From assembly GCA_934096265.1 (NCBI GenBank), contig CAKOLI010000008.1, forward strand, positions 1 to 41,188: a DNA stretch of 41,188 nucleotides, given 5' to 3'. How positions within the stretch are numbered: the first letter of the stretch is position 1; every line of letters starts with the position of its first letter. Under the pieces are notes generated by a model. That model was given only the letters and a program-made list of their open reading frames with translations, ran no database searches and was not told the origin of the DNA. Position numbers and translations under genes: made by a program. Positions 34,264-41,188 of this stretch are shown here, in pieces. This DNA comes from an uncultured Bacilli bacterium (GTDB lineage: Bacteria > Bacillota_I > Bacilli_A > RF39 > UBA660).

Positions 34264-35151
34264 ATGGAAGAATTGTTAGAAATATATCGTAGAAATTTTC
34301 CAAGTAATATCAGAGATGAAGAAACTGTAAAAAAAATATTAAGTAATCCTGATAATTATGTAATCGAAAAAAGAGTTAATAATAATTTAATTGGAATTTC
34401 TATAATTAATAAAAATACTATTTTAATTTTATGTGTTGATAAAGAATATAGAAAAAAAGGTATTGGAACTGAGCTACTTAATCAATCAGAAAAATATATA
34501 TTAGATCAAAACTATAATAAAGTGAATGTTGGTGCTGGATATGATTATTTAATGCCAGGTGTTCCAATTAACAAAGAAAATATTAGTTTTTTTGTAAGAA
34601 GATTTTATACTCATTCATGGAATGATGATGAATGTTTTGACATGGATATGGAATTAAAAGATACTATTTGTGATTATAATCTTGGCGATACTATTAATGG
34701 TATAACATATAGATTGGCAACTATTAACGATTTAGAAAAAATAAAAGAATGTACAGATGATGCACAGGAAAGTTTTACAGAATACTATATGAATACTCAT
34801 TTATATAATCAAGAAAATAATCAAATTGTTTTAGTAGCAGAAGATAAAGACGAGATATGTGGGACTTTAATTATAAGTAAAGAAACAGAAGCATTAAACA
34901 CTGGAAGTGTTGGTTGCACAACAACAAAGCATAATCATCGAGGCAGAGGAATTGCTACTACTATGGTGCAAATAGGAACAAAATATTTGAAAGATTTAGG
35001 ATATAAATATGGTCATTTAGGTTATACATATACTGGATTAGATAAGATGTATGGTAAAGCTGGCTATAAAGTAACAACAAAATATTTTATGGCAGAAAAA
35101 TCATTAGTAAAAATTAAAGATTCTGATTTTGGAAAATTTAAAAAAGAATAA
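34264..35151 (+). CDS. Tandem GNAT-family N-acetyltransferase
   Basis: 295 residues that hold two GNAT folds. The acetyl-CoA loop of the first is CVDKEYRKKGIGTELL (about 57-72) and of the second TTKHNHRGRGIATTMV (about 220-235). Such two-domain GNATs acetylate small molecules or peptides; the substrate is not evident. AAGGAAG is about nine bases before the ATG at 34264. It probably forms an operon with the metallophosphoesterase. Its stop lies two bases from the end of the convergent pseudogene. Confidence 0.88.
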   Translation: MEELLEIYRRNFPSNIRDEETVKKILSNPDNYVIEKRVNNNLIGISIINKNTILILCVDKEYRKKGIGTELLNQSEKYILDQNYNKVNVGAGYDYLMPGVPINKENISFFVRRFYTHSWNDDECFDMDMELKDTICDYNLGDTINGITYRLATINDLEKIKECTDDAQESFTEYYMNTHLYNQENNQIVLVAEDKDEICGTLIISKETEALNTGSVGCTTTKHNHRGRGIATTMVQIGTKYLKDLGYKYGHLGYTYTGLDKMYGKAGYKVTTKYFMAEKSLVKIKDSDFGKFKKE

Positions 35152-35152
35152 T

Positions 35153-35672
35153 TTAAATTGATATAAAGTTAATCTTTTTGTCATTTAATATTGCATCTAT
35201 ATATTCAATTGTATAATCCCTTATAAATTTTTTAGGTTCTAAAACCCATTTGAATTTTTTTGATAATCATAGAAAAATAAAATTTCATAATCTATATTAT
35301 CTAATTTTTTAGTCTTTCTAAAATATCTATAAAGTATGGTAGAAATTTATCTTTTATTGTAGTCCCTTCAGTTGTAATAACAGAATCTAAATTTTTATAG
35401 TATTTATGTTCGTTAATTATTTTCTCTTCACCTGTAACACTTTCTAACAATTCCACAATTATTTTTACTATTTTATTATAATATTCTTTTAAATGTTTAG
35501 CCAATGCGAATGCTGAAATAAAATTTGTTAACATCCCAACATGTGGGTAGCAATTTACTTGTGCTGAAAGCTATAAATTAATTTCTTTTTTTTCCATCTT
35601 ATTTTTGATAATTTCCGCTAAATCATCTATAATATAATTCATTCCAGCAAAATGATAATACACATTTTTCAT
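35153..35672 (-). pseudogene. Decayed gene with aminoacyl-tRNA-synthetase-like HIGH region
   Basis: A gene beginning at ATG 35672 (AGGAG upstream) reads 33 codons to an in-frame TAG at 35571-35573. It then continues in the same frame (LSAQVNCYPHVGMLTNFISAF) to a stop near 35301. Adding one A there gives KLDNIDYEILFFYDYQK, and one more A at about 35255 gives KFKWVLEPKKFIRDY to a stop at 35153-35155. So one nonsense and two single-base shifts are visible. The PHVG segment next to a helix resembles the HIGH region of class I nucleotidyl-transfer enzymes (aminoacyl-tRNA synthetases and relatives), but the family is not certain. The gene is also much shorter than any such synthetase. Confidence 0.65.
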
Positions 35673-35752
35673 AATTTAATCATCTCCTAAAAAAATTTAA
35701 ATAGCTTTTTATCTATATTTATTATACCATGTGTTAGACTTTAGATATTTAA

Positions 35753-35790
35753 AAAAACTTACAACACCATAATAGGTTTGTAAGTTGATT
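35753..35790 (-). terminator. Intrinsic terminator of tRNA-Cys
   Basis: On the minus strand AACTTACAA, inner ACC/GGT, and TTGTAAGTT are followed by TTTTT. It begins a few bases past the encoded CCA end. Confidence 0.85.
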
Positions 35791-35796
35791 TCAATT

Positions 35797-35870
35797 TGGA
35801 GGGCCTAGTCGGATTTGAACCAACGATGAGGGAGTTGCAGTCCCGTGCCTTACCACTTGGCTATAGACCC
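35797..35870 (-). tRNA. tRNA-Cys (anticodon GCA)
   Basis: On the minus strand the acceptor GGGTCTA pairs with TAGGCCC (one T-G), followed by the encoded TCCA end. The anticodon loop is CTGCAAC, giving GCA. The T arm holds GGTTCAAATCC. The 74-base length includes CCA. Its 3' end faces the small accessory island at 33.3-35.7 kb. Confidence 0.96.
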
Positions 35871-35964
35871 ATAAGAGATGTATTTATTATATCAAACTTT
35901 TTCTAGCTTTTCAATACATTATATTGAAATATTTTAAAAATATGAAAAAAAGAAATAGACTTAG

Positions 35965-37506
35965 CTATTTCAATATATATATATACTTGTAATTACGGAT
36001 ATTAAAGTTTAGATATATGTTATCTGCTTCTTTTATATTGCTACTTACTTCTATATATATGTAATCATTTACTTCATCAGGAGTTTTATTAACTATATTA
36101 GAAGTATATTCTTTATCTTTTATTTTATAAGTAATAGTAAGATAGTCATTAATTAATTTATTTAAGGTTACATTGCTTGTATAGTCTACTTGCATTTTTA
36201 TAATTATATTACTTTTATATAAGTTATTTGATATAATTGGATAAGTAGTATTATCCTTAGTATGAAAATATTTAGTATTAAATTCATAGTTGTTTATAGT
36301 TAGGTTAGTATTATTTATATGGATATTATCTATTTTCATTTCTTCTTTTAGAGACTTAGTTATTGTATATTTAGTTATATCTAAGTTAATAGGACTAAGT
36401 TTTACTTTTTTATATTTAGATTCTACTTTTTTATTTGTAATGATATAATAATCTTCATAGTATAAAAACATCTTTTTATTTACACTTTCTTTAGGAATTT
36501 GATACATAATTAGATAGTTTTTATTATCTTTAGTTATTATATTATTATCATAACATTTGCCTAAGTCACTTACTTTATTACATAGTTTATTACTTGGATA
36601 GTATTTTTTATCTTTTATTTTTAATCTAAAGTCATTTAGGTTTAATGTTTTTTTAGATGTATTATTATTTTTTACGTTTATGGATATTATTAAATACATA
36701 TTATCACTAGTAGTAATATAAGAAGATTTAGCATCTACATTGGTATAATAACTGCTTGTAACTTCCATAGTATAGTTATTAGTCATGAATGTTTTGCCTT
36801 CTTTGTATGTTTTATTTACTATTAGGATGTTTATTATAAGTAAAGATGTTAGAATTAGGATAATGGATGTAAATATAATAACTATAGTGAATTTATGCTC
36901 TTGATAGAAGTATTTTAAATTACGTAGGATGTTTCTTGTTTTTCTTGCTATTTTATCTTTACTACTACTTATATCAAACTCAAATTCTTCGTTATCTTCT
37001 TGTTTTATTTCTAATTCTTTAATATCTTTTTGAAAGTTAAATTTCTTAATATCAAAGCCTAGGCCACGTATTAGCATTATTGCTAGTATTACATATTGGA
37101 AATATAGTGTAAAAGTTAGTAGGTCTCTCCATAGTCTTACTGTTTTAGAGTCCAGTAATTCAGTTTCTAATTCTTTTAGGACTGAGAATGAATTATAGAA
37201 TATGATAAAGCAAGCTATATAGCCTATTATTATTACTAGGTATGTCGTTTTGGGTTTATTTTTATATCTTAGTAGATAATATATAACCGCGGAGCCTATT
37301 ATTATTAAGATAATTAGAATAAACATTAGATTATTAAAATAATTATCCGCGAGAGCTCTTAAGATAGAGTTACTGCTTATATAATCATTAAAGTATTTTA
37401 CTGCTTTACTAGTTTTTAGAACTAAGTATATCATCATAGAACTTATAATTAAGTGTATTAATTTAAATCTTTTTATCAAAAAGGCATATGGTTTTCTAAG
37501 TATCAT
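35965..37506 (-). CDS. Unknown multi-pass membrane protein with extracytoplasmic beta domain
   Basis: 513 residues from ATG 37506 (AGGG five bases upstream; the frame extends to a GTG at 37527). Four membrane segments lie in the first 150 residues. A charged cytoplasmic stretch follows (about 160-205, Glu/Asp/Lys-rich), then a fifth helix (about 207-229, VIIFTSIILILTSLLIINIL) and an outside part of 280 residues. The first Ig-like half (SYITTSDNMYLIISINVKNN, LNLNDFRLKIKDKKYYPSN) recalls DUF4352-type domains of surface lipoproteins. Two Cys (LCNKVSDLGKCYD) may form a disulphide. No family name is certain. It lies between tRNA-Cys and the LysM gene and ends without a clear terminator. Confidence 0.82.
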   Translation of the reverse strand: MILRKPYAFLIKRFKLIHLIISSMMIYLVLKTSKAVKYFNDYISSNSILRALADNYFNNLMFILIILIIIGSAVIYYLLRYKNKPKTTYLVIIIGYIACFIIFYNSFSVLKELETELLDSKTVRLWRDLLTFTLYFQYVILAIMLIRGLGFDIKKFNFQKDIKELEIKQEDNEEFEFDISSSKDKIARKTRNILRNLKYFYQEHKFTIVIIFTSIILILTSLLIINILIVNKTYKEGKTFMTNNYTMEVTSSYYTNVDAKSSYITTSDNMYLIISINVKNNNTSKKTLNLNDFRLKIKDKKYYPSNKLCNKVSDLGKCYDNNIITKDNKNYLIMYQIPKESVNKKMFLYYEDYYIITNKKVESKYKKVKLSPINLDITKYTITKSLKEEMKIDNIHINNTNLTINNYEFNTKYFHTKDNTTYPIISNNLYKSNIIIKMQVDYTSNVTLNKLINDYLTITYKIKDKEYTSNIVNKTPDEVNDYIYIEVSSNIKEADNIYLNFNIRNYKYIYILK

Positions 37507-37552
37507 TATATCCCTACTCTCTAGCACAATTATATCAAAAAAAAGAGAAAAA

Positions 37553-38011
37553 TTAAATATTATTTTCTCTAAATGCTAAAATTTGGTTTTCTTGTAAATA
37601 AATATTGTTATTTTGATTTACTAAGTCCATTAGATTAGTATTAAGTAGTTTAATTACTTCCTTTAGGGTATCTCCTTGTTTTACTAGATAAAAGCTTACT
37701 CCTTTTTTAGGTACTAGTATCATTTGATTAGGATATATATAATCTGTTTCTTCTAGACCATTTAATAATGCTAGTAACTTAGCGTTGGTATTAAAGTTTT
37801 GGGCTATTTTATATAAGCTATCCCCTTTTTGAATTGTATAGTATTCATAGTTTAGATTTGTTTTATTAGGTAATATTATATTACTTCCTACGTTTGGTAT
37901 GTAAGATGCATCAAAGCCATTGATTTGATAAATAAGAGCAGGATCAATGTTATACTTAGATGCAATAGTGGTAATAGTATCACCTGGCATTACCGTATAT
38001 ATCTCGTACAT
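37553..38011 (-). CDS. Triple-LysM protein without signal peptide
   Basis: 152 residues consisting almost wholly of three LysM modules: about 3-47 (YTVMPGDTITTIASKYNID), 56-100 (YYTIQKGDSLYKIAQNF) and 106-148 (LVKQGDTLKEVIKLL). LysM binds N-acetylglucosamine-containing glycans such as peptidoglycan. The absence of a signal peptide and of a catalytic domain recalls LysM proteins of the spore coat (SafA, YaaH, SpoVID types), which are made in the mother cell and assembled on the cortex; this fits yqfC-yqfD elsewhere in the window but is inference. GAGGTG precedes ATG 38011. Confidence 0.9.
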   Translation of the reverse strand: MYEIYTVMPGDTITTIASKYNIDPALIYQINGFDASYIPNVGSNIILPNKTNLNYEYYTIQKGDSLYKIAQNFNTNAKLLALLNGLEETDYIYPNQMILVPKKGVSFYLVKQGDTLKEVIKLLNTNLMDLVNQNNNIYLQENQILAFRENNI

Positions 38012-38058
38012 TTTTATTCACCTCTATGATAAGGTATGTATGTATAATAAAAAGGTGC

Positions 38059-38526
38059 CTATTTAGCACATCTATTTAATTGATATTTTCTTTTTTCTTT
38101 CATCATTAAATCAGTAACTTTCTTACCTATTTCTGGTAGAGCTTTTTTACTTATATTTGATAATGTGATAAATTCTTTTACTGTATCTATTTCAATGTCT
38201 CCCCATAGTAAATGTCCTTTTACTGTTAAATCATTAAACATATCTGGGGTAATTGCAGTGAAGAAATAACCACATAGTAATCTTTTAGTACCTAGCATTA
38301 ATCTTTTGTTAGTAAGTACTATAGCATAAGTATTAACAAAATCAAACATTCCTTCATTCTTTTGAGCAACAAAGGCATATAATATTTTTTCATTTTCATT
38401 TAAATGTATATCTATAATTCTTGCATGTCTTTTAATTCTCCAAGCTACTGTTGATGGGTATTTTCTTTTAAATGCTTTTAGGTAAGGATAGGTTTCCCCT
38501 ATTCTTCTACACATTTTCTTTTTCAT
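38059..38526 (-). CDS. PH-domain-like protein
   Basis: 155 residues with the pattern of small bacterial PH-like proteins: ILYAFVAQKNEGMFDFVNT, AIVLTNKRLMLGTKRLLCGYFFTAITPDMFNDL and a C-terminal helix with basic residues. The first 35 residues are very basic. Family function is unknown. It begins directly after the stop of the thioredoxin-like gene, with GGAG 11 bases upstream, and is presumably cotranscribed. No signal peptide. Confidence 0.7.
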   Translation of the reverse strand: MKKKMCRRIGETYPYLKAFKRKYPSTVAWRIKRHARIIDIHLNENEKILYAFVAQKNEGMFDFVNTYAIVLTNKRLMLGTKRLLCGYFFTAITPDMFNDLTVKGHLLWGDIEIDTVKEFITLSNISKKALPEIGKKVTDLMMKEKRKYQLNRCAK

Positions 38527-39015
38527 CTATTTAAGCACTCCATTTTTTTCAAAGAATGATATAGCATCTTCTTTTTCAACATAACCACCTAGAGTATCTA
38601 TTACTTTTCCGTTTTCAAAAATTACGGTTGTAGGTGTACTTCCTGTGAAGTGGTTATCTGTTGTCTTCTTTAGATTATTATATTCTACTTGAGTTAAATT
38701 AGCTACATTAATATAGATAATTTTAGTACCATGTTCACTTGCAATTTCTTCTAGTACTGGATTAAACTTTTGACACCAGCTACAAGTACTACTACCTATA
38801 TATACAATACTTTTGCCTTCTTTAACATTAACTAAAGCTTGGTAATATTCATAACTCATATCATTTATTCCCGCTTTTTCTTCTGTATTTTCTAGTAGTG
38901 TTTTCCAACTTGATAATTGGTCTTCATTAACAGTATTTTTCTTGCTACCTAATAGTATTCCTCCTATTACGATTAAAGAAACTACTACAATTAAAATTAT
39001 ATCTTTCTTTTTCAT
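38527..39015 (-). CDS. Membrane-tethered thioredoxin-fold protein
   Basis: 162 residues with an N-terminal anchor helix (about 6-22) and a thioredoxin-like domain outside the membrane. The redox-active pair is Cys78-Ser-Trp-Cys81 in YIGSSTCSWCQKFNP, and the cis-Pro loop GSTPTTVIFENGKVID fits. CSWC is an unusual centre, typical of bacteriocin-accessory and DUF-type thioredoxins. It should reduce or form disulphides in exported proteins; the Cys-containing surface proteins of this window are possible clients. AGGAGG precedes ATG 39015. Confidence 0.88.
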   Translation of the reverse strand: MKKKDIILIVVVSLIVIGGILLGSKKNTVNEDQLSSWKTLLENTEEKAGINDMSYEYYQALVNVKEGKSIVYIGSSTCSWCQKFNPVLEEIASEHGTKIIYINVANLTQVEYNNLKKTTDNHFTGSTPTTVIFENGKVIDTLGGYVEKEDAISFFEKNGVLK

Positions 39016-39122
39016 ATCATTTTCCTCCTAATCTATATATTACAATGAAATTATATTTTTTTCAACATTATTTTACATTTTTTTAGATAATTATACATCA
39101 TAACTACTATAGTTAAGTTTTA

Positions 39123-39141
39123 ATCTAGTGACTTACTAGAT
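39123..39141. repeat. 7-bp palindrome upstream of the thioredoxin gene
   Basis: ATCTAGT-GACTT-ACTAGAT is perfectly complementary in both arms. It lies about 110 bases before the thioredoxin-like ATG and could be an operator; no family is implied. Confidence 0.4.
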
Positions 39142-39163
39142 AATCTAAATTAAGTTAAATAAC

Positions 39164-39204
39164 AAAAAAAGATAAGTTTCATCTATTACAACGATGCTTA
39201 TCTT
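39164..39204 (-). terminator. Terminator-like hairpin after candidate DGR target 2
   Basis: On the minus strand AAGATAAG with inner CATC, a loop, GATG and CTTATCTT, then seven T. It starts about 20 bases past the stop. Besides ending transcription, a hairpin just 3' of a variable region is the position of the hairpin/cruciform used in some retroelement homing sites. Confidence 0.8.
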
Positions 39205-39225
39205 GATATTATTTATGTGGTATAA

Positions 39226-41022
39226 TTAGCTAGTTGCTAGGACAGAGCGGAAGGAGCCATTGCTAACTGCTTCTCCAGGATGGGCGCTAAAGTGGAACAC
39301 ACCCACAATAGCCCCCCTGAGCGAAAAGCCTCCACGTGCGAAGAACGACTGAGAAGTATTAGAAAAGTAAGCATTATCTGAATACCACCCTCTTGTTTCT
39401 CCTGTGGCATCTCCTAGTATTCTTCTATTGTACGCATCTTGGTCATTACTAGTAGTTCCATATGTATACGCATCTACATATTTACTTCCTAGAGGTAAAA
39501 TACTCGCTGTAAATTCAGACCAAGCGTAGTTAAAACCTGTTCCATCTTCCGTTTTTAATACTCCCATTACATATTCCCATGCTCCTCCAGCCATATCATA
39601 TACTCCCGTAGCATTACCGGTAGTGGATGACATTACTCCTGCACTACTTGTATAACTTGTACAAGTTGTTGTTACATTTGTTAAATCTGTCTCACTTGCT
39701 GGACCACACCCTGCTATATACGTATTACCTGCGATACTTGTATTATATGCATTGTTTGCTATATCTGTTATACCTAATCCATATCTACTTTGTTTTAAAT
39801 ATGCTACTGCTCCCCATTCTGTATTCTTCATCATGTGCGCATCTACCCTACTTGCTCCATTTGAAGTTAAATAATTAATAGTGCCAAACTTTCGCGATGT
39901 TAAAAACTGATTTGACACTTTTTGCCTGACTAAAGACTTCCTGTTTGGTTTAATTCTAGGATTATCTAGCTCCTTATCACAATTAGCTACTGATGAGCTT
40001 GTATAACATGCATTATTTGTATCTACACTTGTTTCAAACTTACCTACCCAGATACCTGACAATTCATCCGTGCCAAAAGTAAACGCAGGATGGGTAAGCC
40101 ATGCTCCATTTGTACTTCCTGCCGATTTAGTACTATCTTTACTTTCAAATTGAGTACATATTTCTATTGAGTCCATACTTTCAGAATTTACATTAAATAA
40201 TTGATACTTATATCTCGGTATCCATACATAATAAGCTAATATATCATCCTCTAATACTTCACTACCTATAGGTTTAGTTATATCTGACATATAAATATCC
40301 CTTGTAGCACTACTTACCATCACGGCATTTGCCCATTCTTTATTACTATAATTATACCAATTATCAGTGCTTGTTTTTATCCATTTACTTCCATCCCATT
40401 TTATAGGTATCATTCCTTCTGCTAGAACTGGAGTGCTTGGAATTACGTCATCAGCATCACATGCAACACTAGGAATGCATGCATTTTCTTGTTGGTTTGC
40501 TTTAATAGTTAGTTTAAATAAAAAACTTTTTCCTCCCATAGATAATGGATTGTTATAGTTTTCTCCATCTATCCAAATATATAACTTATACGTAGATATA
40601 TTACTTGTAATAGGTTGACTTGTTGCTATGGTTATTACTTGTCCTTGTGTCTTACCTTCAAAGTTACCACTTCCTACTAAGTTAGTACCATTATATAGTT
40701 TATATTTAAAACTTTTATGTTGTAACTCAATCGGCAATGTAGTTAATGTTAGAGTAAAATCACTACATACTGGTGTAGATATCTTACTATTTTGTTTAAC
40801 AGTAAACTCTTCTACTACTCCATTTTCTTTATTATTTGTTGGATATAACTCTTTCCCTACTATATCTACATTAGTATTAATAATATCTATTCCATTAACA
40901 TTAAATGTTACATCTGTATTAGTAGTACTATTCCATGTAAACCACGCAGTGGTTACTCCCATTACTAACATTGTAATAGTTATTACTCCTATTATTAAGT
41001 ATACCCTTTTATTATTATCCAT
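39226..41022 (-). CDS. Secreted TasA-like N-terminus with C-type-lectin-like C-terminus; candidate DGR target 2
   Basis: 598 residues from ATG 41022 (AGGAG ten bases upstream; the frame reaches a GTG at 41031). A signal peptide and TasA/camelysin-like domain (about 1-180) precede GMIPIKWDGSKWIKTS and YYVWIPRYKYQLFN. The lectin-type half carries MMKNTEWGAVAYLKQSRYG, a Cys pair, YDMAGGAWEYVMGVLK and RILGDATGETRGWY. The last 40 residues, from FFARGGFSLRGA through GVFHFS to GSFRSVL, have the RGG...G-VF-F...G...FRSVL frame that I know from targets of diversity-generating retroelements. Codons there are GC-rich against a very AT-rich gene. It is a paralogue of the protein at 18230, from which it differs most in this end. 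The protein is probably displayed outside the cell. Confidence 0.88.
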   Translation of the reverse strand: MDNNKRVYLIIGVITITMLVMGVTTAWFTWNSTTNTDVTFNVNGIDIINTNVDIVGKELYPTNNKENGVVEEFTVKQNSKISTPVCSDFTLTLTTLPIELQHKSFKYKLYNGTNLVGSGNFEGKTQGQVITIATSQPITSNISTYKLYIWIDGENYNNPLSMGGKSFLFKLTIKANQQENACIPSVACDADDVIPSTPVLAEGMIPIKWDGSKWIKTSTDNWYNYSNKEWANAVMVSSATRDIYMSDITKPIGSEVLEDDILAYYVWIPRYKYQLFNVNSESMDSIEICTQFESKDSTKSAGSTNGAWLTHPAFTFGTDELSGIWVGKFETSVDTNNACYTSSSVANCDKELDNPRIKPNRKSLVRQKVSNQFLTSRKFGTINYLTSNGASRVDAHMMKNTEWGAVAYLKQSRYGLGITDIANNAYNTSIAGNTYIAGCGPASETDLTNVTTTCTSYTSSAGVMSSTTGNATGVYDMAGGAWEYVMGVLKTEDGTGFNYAWSEFTASILPLGSKYVDAYTYGTTSNDQDAYNRRILGDATGETRGWYSDNAYFSNTSQSFFARGGFSLRGAIVGVFHFSAHPGEAVSNGSFRSVLATS

Positions 41023-41180
41023 GTTTAACACTCTCCTTCTTTTATTTAAATATAAAAAAATCTACATCAAAGAATATAGCAAAATTGCTATATCTCTAAT
41101 ATAGATTTATATACTTTTTATGATTTTTTTGATAGTTAAAATGAGGCTTAAGCCCTTTATTTATAAGGCTTTGTAATTGC

Positions 41181-41188
41181 CCCCCCCC
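41181..41188. other. C8 run at the right edge
   Basis: Eight C after TTG in sequence that is otherwise very poor in GC. It most likely marks a contig end or poor base calling rather than biology. Confidence 0.4.

Noticed and set aside
35571..35573. TAG as a sense codon (alternative code or pyrrolysine)
   Set aside because: Two further frameshifts in the same gene and normal stop usage in all intact genes.
39016..39225. Search for a DGR template repeat in the spacer next to the variable gene
   Set aside because: The spacer is AT-rich with only a terminator hairpin and a short palindrome; nothing resembles the 3' end of the gene, and no reverse transcriptase frame is present.
39627..39878. 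Tyr/Leu-rich plus-strand frame opposite the 39226 gene
   Set aside because: Shadow of repeated Thr/Ser/Asn codons; no ribosome site.
41060..41180. Short inverted repeats (such as ATAGCAA/TTGCTAT) at the right edge as a mobile-element end
   Set aside because: Too short and too close to the edge to judge; they may be leader or promoter structure of the 39226 gene.

Overview
The window is one contiguous piece of a very AT-rich bacterial chromosome. It ends in a run of eight C at 41181-41188, which looks like a contig edge. Gene content points to a walled, low-GC Firmicute: ftsA-ftsZ, obg, fmt, yceD-rpmF, ftsK/spoIIIE, a DacF/PBP5-type D-Ala-D-Ala carboxypeptidase, the sporulation-associated pair yqfC-yqfD, and AGGAGG ribosome sites. 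The standard code is used (TGA is a stop). The overall flavour (low GC, TasA/camelysin-like secreted proteins, cadherin-like and InlB B-repeat proteins) suggests an uncultured gut member of the Bacilli near the RF39/Mollicutes-related lineages; that placement is inference.

Layout. 1-1027 is the 5' part of an unknown membrane-anchored gene. 1177-4345 is a gene graveyard: a double-HTH regulator with a nonsense codon and a frameshift, a frameshifted signal-anchor fragment, the C-terminal end of a large serine recombinase that abuts the truncated start of a collagen-like gene, and a frameshifted CPBP protease. 4433-6239 holds an S66 (LD-carboxypeptidase/MccF-like) peptidase, a doubtful small ORF and a Nudix hydrolase. 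6333-12004 is a cell-envelope operon on the minus strand: an SH3/glucosaminidase autolysin with a C-terminal dockerin, a membrane-anchored protein with a cohesin-like and a cadherin-like domain, an InlB B-repeat membrane protein and DacF, closed by a terminator. 12108-14404 holds yqfD, yqfC, a lone prepilin-like gene and an unknown gene. 14920-18067 is rluB, ftsA and ftsZ. 18230-19915 is a secreted TasA-like protein with a C-type-lectin-type C-terminus. 20011-24299 runs through obg, a small membrane protein, a degenerate CPBP protein, a 9-codon Trp-rich mini-ORF with its own promoter and hairpin, an unknown membrane protein and fmt. 24360-31389 is one long housekeeping operon (ftsK, unknown, deoD, two M16 peptidases, yceD, rpmF). 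31519-32703 is a CofE-like gene divergent from a small unknown plus-strand gene. 33479-35672 is a small accessory island (metallophosphoesterase, tandem GNAT, one decayed gene) beside the 3' end of a tRNA-Cys gene. 35965-39015 holds an unknown membrane protein, a triple-LysM protein without a signal peptide, a PH-like protein and a membrane-tethered thioredoxin-fold protein. 39226-41022 is a second TasA-N/lectin-C protein.

The most notable points are these. (1) The two large paralogues at 18230 and 39226 share most of their sequence but have divergent, GC-rich C-termini around an RGG motif, as in target proteins of diversity-generating retroelements; no reverse transcriptase or template repeat lies in the window. 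(2) A dockerin-tailed autolysin is translationally coupled to a cohesin-like membrane anchor, which suggests a minimal two-protein wall-hydrolase docking system. (3) A promoter with a palindrome in its spacer drives a 9-residue peptide with four Trp and two Phe, followed by a hairpin, upstream of a CPBP protein that has lost its catalytic motifs. (4) A serine-recombinase/collagen-gene junction resembles a fossil integration site.
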